Below are positions 58,208 to 64,000 of a stretch of DNA of 64,000 nucleotides, in pieces (position 1 is the first letter of the stretch; every line of letters starts with the position of its first letter). A program made the translations under genes and the position numbers. Location: assembly GCF_008297975.1 (NCBI RefSeq), contig NZ_VLNY01000004.1:124001-188000 (forward strand). The letters run 5' to 3'. Under the pieces are notes generated by a model. That model searched no databases. It was not told the DNA's origin and saw only the letters and a program-made list of their open reading frames with translations. Origin of the DNA: Antrihabitans cavernicola. GTDB lineage: Bacteria; Actinomycetota; Actinomycetes; Mycobacteriales; Mycobacteriaceae.

Positions 58208-58864
58208 TTGGCAGCCAGCGCACCGGTACGGCGCCTTATTCTGTTGCGACACGGGCAAACCGAGTGGAACGCGACCGATCGGATGCAAGGCCAGCTCGAC
58301 ACCGAGTTGACCGAACTCGGTAGGACACAGGCGAAGGAAGCCGCCCACGAATTGTCTCAGCGCATGCCGCTGGCCGTCATCTCGTCCGATCTGACCCGGG
58401 CCCGCGACACCGCCGATGTGCTCGCCGATCTGTCCGGGCTCACCGTTGCGCTGGATCCACGGCTGCGCGAAACGTTCCTCGGTGACTGGCAAGGGCTCAC
58501 TCACGCCGAGGTGGACGAACGCGCGCCGGGCGCCCGCGTCGTCTGGCGCCGTGATGCGACGGTGTCGCCACCCGGCGGCGAGAGCCGCGTGGATGTGGCG
58601 GCCAGGTCGAAACCCGTTGTGGACGAGCTCATCTCGACGCGCGACGATTGGTCCGACAGGCCGATCGTGCTGGTTGCGCATGGCGGACTGATCGCTGCGC
58701 TCACCGCTGCCCTGCTCGATCTGCCGGTGGACAGGTGGCCGGTGCTGGGTGGGCTGGCGAACACCAGCTGGGTGCAACTGGGTGCGCACGGCGATCGCGC
58801 CGAACCGAGTTGGACGCTCGACGTGTGGAACGCGTCGGCGCGGGTGGCCTCCGATGTCCTCTGA
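58208..58864 (+). CDS. gpgP: Histidine phosphatase / glucosyl-3-phosphoglycerate phosphatase-like
   Basis: A 218-residue histidine phosphatase. The phospho-histidine motif LRHGQTEWN begins at residue 13 (H15), and the second histidine lies in VLVAHGG. The family acid is in ETFLGDWQG. The start is TTG at 58208, with a GGGGG tract about 9 nt upstream; no ATG or GTG fits. In M. tuberculosis the gene at this place (Rv2419c, recalled) dephosphorylates glucosyl-3-phosphoglycerate for methylglucose lipopolysaccharide. Assignment rests on that synteny. Confidence 0.82.
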   Translation: MAASAPVRRLILLRHGQTEWNATDRMQGQLDTELTELGRTQAKEAAHELSQRMPLAVISSDLTRARDTADVLADLSGLTVALDPRLRETFLGDWQGLTHAEVDERAPGARVVWRRDATVSPPGGESRVDVAARSKPVVDELISTRDDWSDRPIVLVAHGGLIAALTAALLDLPVDRWPVLGGLANTSWVQLGAHGDRAEPSWTLDVWNASARVASDVL

Positions 58865-59594
58865 TCGACCTGTATTGCTGGTGCTCGCGGATTCCCTCGC
58901 GTACTACGGGCCCGAGGGCGGATTGCCTGCCGATCACCCCGAAATCTGGCCCAATCTCGTTGCGGCCGAGCTCGGTTGGGATGTGGAGTTGGTCGCTCGG
59001 ATCGGCTGGACCTGTCGCGATGCCTACTGGGCGCTGACGCAGGATCCGCGCGTGTGGGCGACAGTGCCGCGAGCCGGTGCCGTCGTTCTCGGTGTGGGCG
59101 GAATGGATTCGCTGCCGTCGCCGCTGCCGACCGCGATGCGGGAATTGATTCGCTATGTGCGGCCACCACAACTACGCCGGGTCGTTCGCGGCAGCTACGG
59201 CTGGCTGCAGCCCAGGTTGTCCAAGCTCGGTAGGCCGGTCGCGCTGCCCCCGCATCTGAGTGTCGACTACCTCGAACGCACGCGGAAGGCCATGGCGTTC
59301 GTCCGCCCGGATCTGCCGTTCGTCGCAACGCTGCCGTCGGTACACGATTGCGAGGCGTACGGCCGGGTGCACGCCGGTCGCGCTCCCGCGGTCCGTGCGG
59401 TCACCGCGTGGGCCGACAGTACCGGCGTGCCGTTGGTAGATCTCGCAGAATGCGTGCGGGACAACATCTTTTCCGACGATGCCAACCCTGACGGCATCCA
59501 TTGGGGCTGGGATGCGCACCGCAGAGTCGCCGACGCCATGGTGGCGACGATCGTCGGCGCCCGTGCCGACGCGCTCGCGGACGAGGCTCGATAG
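58854..59594 (+). CDS. octT: SGNH-fold protein, OctT-like acyltransferase
   Basis: A 246-residue SGNH-hydrolase-fold protein. The N-terminal nucleophile block is [12 protein letters not shown] near 7-18, the block III region is LGVGGMDSL, and the catalytic DxxH is DGIHW near 222-226. It overlaps gpgP by 11 bp. The M. tuberculosis gene following gpgP (Rv2418c) is recalled as octanoyltransferase OctT of methylglucose lipopolysaccharide synthesis. Position and fold agree, but activity cannot be read from sequence alone. Confidence 0.72.
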   Translation: MSSDRPVLLVLADSLAYYGPEGGLPADHPEIWPNLVAAELGWDVELVARIGWTCRDAYWALTQDPRVWATVPRAGAVVLGVGGMDSLPSPLPTAMRELIRYVRPPQLRRVVRGSYGWLQPRLSKLGRPVALPPHLSVDYLERTRKAMAFVRPDLPFVATLPSVHDCEAYGRVHAGRAPAVRAVTAWADSTGVPLVDLAECVRDNIFSDDANPDGIHWGWDAHRRVADAMVATIVGARADALADEAR

Positions 59595-59596
59595 CC

Positions 59597-60445
59597 ATGG
59601 CTGTGGTGGTGGTTACCGACTCGTCGTCGTGCCCGGATTCGGAGCTGGCGCAGCGCTACGGGATTCACGTCGTTCCGTTGCACGTTCTGGTGGGAGACCG
59701 AACGTTTCGCGAAGGCGTAGACGATCTACCGGACGACTACAACGACGGCACCTCGAGCACCTCGGCCGCGTCATCGGGTGAGCTCGACGACTGCTACCGC
59801 ACAGCCTTGGCGGCGAGTGACGGCGATGGTGTTGTGGCCGTGCATCTTTCGCGACAACTGTCCGGAACCTGGCAGGTCGGCAGTCAGGTCGCCGAGCCGT
59901 TCGACGAGCAGGTGCGCGTCGTGGATTCCCGCGCGGCGGGAATGGGTAGTGGTTTCTGTGCGCTTGCTGCGGCCCGGGCCGCGCAGGCGGGCGCGAGCAT
60001 CGACGACGTGTACAACGCAGCCGTCGACACCGCCGGGCACGCCCGGTGTTTCGTCGTCGTCGATCGCTTGGATCATCTGCGTCGTGGCGGCCGAATCAGC
60101 ACTGCGACAGCGCTGTTGGGAACCGCGTTGGCGATGAAGCCGCTGCTGCACATCGTCGACGGCAAGCTGGTGCTGAAGGAAAAGACGCGGACCACGTCCA
60201 AAGCGATCGCCAAGCTGATCGATGCCGCGGTCAAGGAAGCTGGTGCGGGCCCGGCCGCAATTGCGGTGCAGCACTTGGACGCACCCGAGCGGGCGGACGA
60301 GGTGGCGGCGAAGTTACGGGATCGGCTGCCCCACCTGACGGAGTTGGTGATCTGCGAACTGGGTGCGGTCCTCGGCGTGCACGTAGGGTCGGGGGCGGTC
60401 GCAGTCCTGGTCGTGCGCGGCGGTGCCGGGCAGGTCGAGCCATGA
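59597..60445 (+). CDS. DegV-family fatty-acid-binding protein
   Basis: A 282-residue DegV protein. VVVVTDSSSCP near 3-13, the TSAASSGEL segment (TSxPS-like), VHLSRQLSGTWQ, and VVDRLDHLRRGGRIS are family signatures. DegV/FakB proteins bind a fatty acid for phosphorylation by FakA-type kinases; no kinase gene is adjacent. It starts 2 bp after the octT-like stop and overlaps the YchJ-like gene by 4 bp. Confidence 0.93.
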   Translation: MAVVVVTDSSSCPDSELAQRYGIHVVPLHVLVGDRTFREGVDDLPDDYNDGTSSTSAASSGELDDCYRTALAASDGDGVVAVHLSRQLSGTWQVGSQVAEPFDEQVRVVDSRAAGMGSGFCALAAARAAQAGASIDDVYNAAVDTAGHARCFVVVDRLDHLRRGGRISTATALLGTALAMKPLLHIVDGKLVLKEKTRTTSKAIAKLIDAAVKEAGAGPAAIAVQHLDAPERADEVAAKLRDRLPHLTELVICELGAVLGVHVGSGAVAVLVVRGGAGQVEP

Positions 60446-60810
60446 CCGACCTGTGCCCCTGCATGCAGGGCGAACCGTTCGACAACTGCTGCGGACCGCT
60501 GCTCAGTGGAGAGAAGTCCGCGGCAACGGCGGCGCAACTGATGCGATCGCGCTACACCGCATTCGCCAGGGGCGATCGGGATTACCTGATCCGCAGTTGG
60601 CATCGCAGCACCCGACCCAAGCCACTCCGCCTCGACCCGGACCAGCGGTGGCTGCGTTTGGAGATCGTGGGCACGACGGGTGGTGGCCTGCTGGAAGCAG
60701 AAGGCACAGTGGAGTTTCGGGCGCACTACGAGCAGAACGGCCGCCGTGACGTGCTCCATCAAAACAGTAATTTCGTCAAGCAAGACGGGCGCTGGGTCTA
60801 CCTCGAATAG
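60442..60810 (+). CDS. YchJ/UPF0225 family SEC-C-like protein
   Basis: A 122-residue protein. The N-terminus has zinc-binding-type cysteines CPCMQGEPFDNCCGP (C5, C7, C16, C17). RSRYTAFARGDRDYL near 34-48 and YEQNGRRDVLHQNSNFVKQDGRWVYL are UPF0225 signatures with an NTF2-like core. Function is unknown. The ATG overlaps the degV stop (ATGA). A perfect inverted repeat follows 3 nt after the stop. Confidence 0.92.
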   Translation: MTDLCPCMQGEPFDNCCGPLLSGEKSAATAAQLMRSRYTAFARGDRDYLIRSWHRSTRPKPLRLDPDQRWLRLEIVGTTGGGLLEAEGTVEFRAHYEQNGRRDVLHQNSNFVKQDGRWVYLE

Positions 60811-60813
60811 CTG

Positions 60814-60872
60814 TTGATCACGAGCAATTGGTGGCTATTTTTCGAAAATCACGACCCGATGCTCGTGATCAA
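60814..60872 (+). terminator. 13-bp perfect inverted repeat after the nadD operon
   Basis: TTGATCACGAGCA (60814-60826) and TGCTCGTGATCAA (60860-60872) pair perfectly across a 33-nt AT-rich spacer that itself contains ATTTTTCGAAAAT. It probably ends the nadD-ychJ transcript. The AT-rich spacer is unusual for this genome. Confidence 0.5.
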
Positions 60873-60963
60873 TGCGAAACGGGGGTTGTTCACATCGACC
60901 TGCGTCATCCACAGGGCAATGTGAAAGCCCTGGTCGCGCGGAATTCCGGTCGGATGGTCGACC

Positions 60964-60969
60964 TACCGT
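60964..60969 (+). promoter_or_regulatory. Putative leaderless -10 box of comEA
   Basis: TACCGT ends 7 nt before the comEA ATG at 60977. No ribosome site is present. Confidence 0.45.
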
Positions 60970-60976
60970 GTTTCTC

Positions 60977-61765
60977 ATGGGGAGTATCGAAGAGCGGGAG
61001 CGGATTCGCAGCCGGCTCGACGCGATCAGGGGTGAGCAAGACGAGCCGGTTGCCGAACGCGACGACGTCGGTGCGCCGTGGCTCGACGAGCAGGGGGAGC
61101 GGCGAGGCGCGGACTGGCTGCCGGAGCGGTTGCGTGGTGCCCGGCTGAACCCGGGGCGGCGCAGCGCCGCGATGATCGCGGCCGTCGGCGTGGTTGCCGC
61201 GATCATCGCCGGAATCGCGGTGTTTCGCGATCGGCCCCAGGCGCAAGCGGTGCCGCCGCTGCCTGTGGTCCATGTGGCACAAAACGATTCGACCGACCCG
61301 CCGAAGACCGCGGCGGTGGCGTCGGCGGCCGACGCGGAGTTGGTGGTCAGCGTCGTCGGCCTTGTTCGCAGCGCCGGTCTAGTTCGATTGCCGCCGGGTG
61401 CTCGGATCGCCGATGCGCTCGCCGCGGCAGGAGGTGCGCAGGACGGCGCCGATCTGATCAGCCTCAACATGGCGCAGCGGGTAGCGGACGGCGATCAGAT
61501 TGTGGTCGCGCCGCCGGGCGGTGCACCGCCTCCAGCTCGCGGGCCTGCCCCGGCGCCGGGAGCGGCCAAGCCGGGCAAAGTCAGCCTGAACAACGCGACC
61601 GAGCAGGATCTCGACGGGTTGCCGGGAGTCGGGCCGGTGACGGCAGCGGCGATCGTGGCGTGGCGAACAACCAACGGCAAGTTCACCGATATCGAGCAAC
61701 TCGGCGAGGTGGACGGAATCGGACCCGGAAGGCTGGCGAAGCTGCGCGATTTGGTCGGCTTGTGA
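60977..61765 (+). CDS. comEA: ComEA-family helix-hairpin-helix DNA-binding protein
   Basis: A 262-residue protein. A cytoplasmic N-terminus is followed by one membrane helix at about 63-83 (RSAAMIAAVGVVAAIIAGIAVF), then an SLBB domain (VSVVGLVRSAGLVRLPPGARIADAL) and a proline-rich linker. The C-terminus has two HhH motifs (LDGLPGVGPVTAAAIVAWR and VDGIGPGRLAKLRDLVG). In competent bacteria ComEA binds DNA outside the membrane and hands it to ComEC. The ATG at 60977 follows a leaderless -10 box. It overlaps comEC (GTGA). Confidence 0.93.
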   Translation: MGSIEERERIRSRLDAIRGEQDEPVAERDDVGAPWLDEQGERRGADWLPERLRGARLNPGRRSAAMIAAVGVVAAIIAGIAVFRDRPQAQAVPPLPVVHVAQNDSTDPPKTAAVASAADAELVVSVVGLVRSAGLVRLPPGARIADALAAAGGAQDGADLISLNMAQRVADGDQIVVAPPGGAPPPARGPAPAPGAAKPGKVSLNNATEQDLDGLPGVGPVTAAAIVAWRTTNGKFTDIEQLGEVDGIGPGRLAKLRDLVGL

Positions 61766-64000
61766 CCGGGACGGATGCGGTTCTGCATCCGCTCGACATC
61801 AGGCTCGCACCGGCGGCTGGAGTGTGTTGGGCGGCAACGCTGGTCGGGATCCTGCTCGGGTGGCGAGCGGCCCTTACCACTGCTCTCGTACTGATGCTCT
61901 TCGCAGCGGCGGTCCTCGCGCGTGCCCGCACGCGGCGAGCGGCACCCGCAGTGCTGGCTGTTCTGGTCATCGGCGCGGGCTTCGCGCTGTCGATTGCGTG
62001 GCGGGCTCATGCGGTGGCGACGCACCCGTTGTCGTCGACAGACGACGGTGGCCATGCGACGGCGACGATCGTCCTGTCCGACGACCCGAAACTGTTGCGC
62101 GCCAACGGTGGTGCACCGTTCGGGGGCGGCAATCGGGTGGTGGTGCACGCACAACTGCGGGAGGTGCGTACGGCGGGGCGAACGATCGACGTCGGCGGGG
62201 CGGTCGTTGTCTTGGCACCCGCGGACGGCTGGCTCGCATTGTTGCCGGGGCAGCGGGTGGAGGTCCGCGGACGCGTCACCGAACCGTTGCATCGCGATCT
62301 CTCTGTCGCCACCATCAGGGCTACCGGTCCACCCTCGAGCGTGAGCGAGGCGCCCATGCTGCAGCGGTTTGCCGGCGCGATCCGCCACAACCTCTCCGAC
62401 ACCGCGACGCGGGCACTCGGATCCGACTCCGCCGGACTGCTTCCGGGCATGGTCGTCGGTGACACATCGGGGATGTCGGACGAGCTGCTCACCGATTTCA
62501 AGGTCGCGGGACTGTCTCACCTCACGGCGGTGTCCGGCGCAAACTTCTCGATCCTGCTCGGGGCGGTGCTGCTTGCTGTCCGCGGGTTGACCCTCGGCCC
62601 GCGCGCCGGCGCGGCGATCGCAGGGGTAGCGCTGGTTCTGTTCGTCGTTGTCGTACGACCGTCACCGAGCGTGTTGCGCGCAGCGGTGATGGGCTCGATC
62701 GGACTGTTGGCGTTGGTGACCGGCCGACGCAAGCAGGCACTGCCGGCGCTCGGCGGTGCGATCATCGCACTGCTTGCGCTGTTTCCCTCCCTCGCAGTCG
62801 ATTTCGGGTTCGCGCTGTCCGTCTTCGCCACCGCGGGCCTGATCGTCCTCGCACCGAGTTGGGCGGATTGGCTGCGTGCGCGTGGCTGGCCGCGCTGGGC
62901 GGCGGAGATGGTTGCCGTGGCGAGCGCCGCCTTCGCGGTGACCGCTCCGATCATCGTCGGCATGTCCGGGACGGTGGGTCTCGTCTCCATCCTCGCGAAC
63001 CTGCTTGTCGCGCTGGTTGTGCCACCGGTGACGGTGCTCGGCGCATCGGCAGCGGTGCTCGCGTCGATCTGGTCTCCGCCCGCTGTGTTGCTCGCGCGGA
63101 TGGCAGGCCCGCCACTGTGGTGGATGGTGTGGGTTGCTCGGCATGCAGCGGCATTCCCCGGTGCGACGATGACGGTGCCGGGCGGCCTCGCGGGCGCATC
63201 GGTGGCGGCAGGGGCAGTCGCGCTGACGATTGTCGCGTTGCGGTTCGGAATCACTCGTCGATTGCTGCTGGCGATCGCGATCGGAGTCGCAGCAGTGTTG
63301 ATCCCGGTTCGGATATCGAATCCGGGTTGGCCACCGGCGGGCTGGATCTTCGTGGCGTGCGACGTCGGTCAGGGTGACGGTCTGGTGGTCTCGACCGGCG
63401 ACGGTAGAGCGGTGGTCGTCGACGTCGGACCGGACCCAAGTGCGATGCGTACCTGCCTGGATCGGCTCGGCATCCACAGTGTCGCGCTACTGATCCTGAG
63501 TCACCTGCACGCCGACCACATCACCGGTCTCGCAGGTGTGCTGCGCAGCAGATCTGTTGCCGCGGTAGCACTCGGACCGATGAAACTGCCTGCCGAAGGA
63601 TTTCGCAGCGTTGTCGAGACGACGGCGGAAATGCGAACGCCGCTCCTCGATCTCGCCGCAGGCGACCGGATCGACTTCCCGTCGCTGCACCTACGGGTGC
63701 TGGCACCGCTGCTGCCGCAACCCCGGGATCCGGTCGAGGCCGCGGATTCGGCGAACGACCAGTCACTCGTCATCGCAGCCGATACCCCGGCCGGACGGCT
63801 TCTGTTGACCGGCGATGTCGAGATCGCAGCACAGGAATCTCTGCTACGCGCAGGTGTGGACCTGCACGCGGACATTCTCAAGGTTCCCCATCACGGTTCG
63901 AGGAACACGTCGAACGCCTTCCTGGCCGCGGTGAAACCGCGGTTGTCGGTGATCAGCGTGGGGGCGGACAACACTTTCGGCCATCCCGCGCCAGGCTTGG
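61762..64000 (+). CDS. comEC: ComEC/Rec2 DNA-uptake channel protein, C-terminus beyond window
   Basis: The frame is open from GTG 61762 to the window end, showing about 746 residues. The order is: two N-terminal membrane helices, an OB-like soluble domain (ATIVLSDDPKLLRANGG onward), the competence domain with SHLTAVSGANFSILLGAVLL and many helices, and a metallo-beta-lactamase domain with HLHADH at 581-586, TGDVE and PHHGSRNTS. In transformable bacteria it conducts single-stranded DNA across the membrane. The GTG overlaps the comEA stop. The visible part is intact, with no frameshift. Confidence 0.94.
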   Translation, partial: MTGTDAVLHPLDIRLAPAAGVCWAATLVGILLGWRAALTTALVLMLFAAAVLARARTRRAAPAVLAVLVIGAGFALSIAWRAHAVATHPLSSTDDGGHATATIVLSDDPKLLRANGGAPFGGGNRVVVHAQLREVRTAGRTIDVGGAVVVLAPADGWLALLPGQRVEVRGRVTEPLHRDLSVATIRATGPPSSVSEAPMLQRFAGAIRHNLSDTATRALGSDSAGLLPGMVVGDTSGMSDELLTDFKVAGLSHLTAVSGANFSILLGAVLLAVRGLTLGPRAGAAIAGVALVLFVVVVRPSPSVLRAAVMGSIGLLALVTGRRKQALPALGGAIIALLALFPSLAVDFGFALSVFATAGLIVLAPSWADWLRARGWPRWAAEMVAVASAAFAVTAPIIVGMSGTVGLVSILANLLVALVVPPVTVLGASAAVLASIWSPPAVLLARMAGPPLWWMVWVARHAAAFPGATMTVPGGLAGASVAAGAVALTIVALRFGITRRLLLAIAIGVAAVLIPVRISNPGWPPAGWIFVACDVGQGDGLVVSTGDGRAVVVDVGPDPSAMRTCLDRLGIHSVALLILSHLHADHITGLAGVLRSRSVAAVALGPMKLPAEGFRSVVETTAEMRTPLLDLAAGDRIDFPSLHLRVLAPLLPQPRDPVEAADSANDQSLVIAADTPAGRLLLTGDVEIAAQESLLRAGVDLHADILKVPHHGSRNTSNAFLAAVKPRLSVISVGADNTFGHPAPGL

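Overview
This is a chromosomal, GC-rich (roughly 63 % by eye) window from a mycolic-acid actinobacterium, most likely Rhodococcus or a close Nocardiaceae relative. The reasons are the codon use, the abundant 4-bp ATGA/GTGA gene overlaps, many promoters whose -10 box lies 6-7 nt before the start codon (leaderless mRNAs), and gene orders recalled from Mycobacterium tuberculosis: the cyp51 cluster, tig-clpP1-clpP2-clpX, valS-folC-ndk-rne-rplU-rpmA-obg-proB, and proA-nadD-rsfS-gpgP-octT-degV-comEA-comEC. No integrase, transposase, phage gene or CRISPR array is visible. It reads as core chromosome with metabolic accessory blocks.

Region 1 (1-12264) is a divergent pair of operons around a TetR regulator. 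Leftward run an aldehyde dehydrogenase, an SDR, a 3-hydroxyisobutyrate-dehydrogenase-like enzyme, a carboxymuconolactone-decarboxylase-like protein and a truncated FAD dehydrogenase. Rightward run tetR, a P450, an SDR, CYP51 (sterol 14-alpha-demethylase family), its ferredoxin, an NTF2-like protein, an unrecognised 412-aa protein and a steroid-type acyl-CoA ligase. Together they look like an oxidative pathway for a sterol- or terpenoid-like substrate. Region 2 (12336-15222) is lutABC for L-lactate oxidation, followed by divergent tRNA-Gly and tRNA-Pro genes.

Region 3 (15645-20146) is trigger factor, ClpP1, ClpP2 and ClpX, with strong hairpins between transcription units and a possible leaderless 16-codon ORF ahead of clpX. 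Region 4 (20222-25277) is a MerR-centred module: aldo/keto reductase plus PPOX-fold protein, and merR with an FdhF/YdeP-type molybdo-oxidoreductase and fdhD. Two near-identical MerR promoters with 19-bp spacers tie it together. Region 5 (25359-30653) holds a GNAT protein and the glpD / tetR / AGPS-like / diacylglycerol-kinase lipid cluster.

Region 6 (30991-43122) is housekeeping: valS, folC, a DUF4233 membrane protein, ndk, rne (with tandem repeats and a long leader), rplU, rpmA, a textbook intrinsic terminator, obg and proB. Region 7 (43267-50113) has an MFS drug-exporter/TetR pair, a sirtuin, a VOC protein, a hydroxyacid dehydrogenase and the ectABC operon, which has a perfect CRP-type site upstream. 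Region 8 (50332-64000) has a RecQ-like helicase with a C-terminal phosphoribosyltransferase-like domain, ribokinase, proA, a MoxR/vWA pair, nadD, rsfS, gpgP, octT, degV, a YchJ-like protein, comEA and the 5' part of comEC, which runs off the window.
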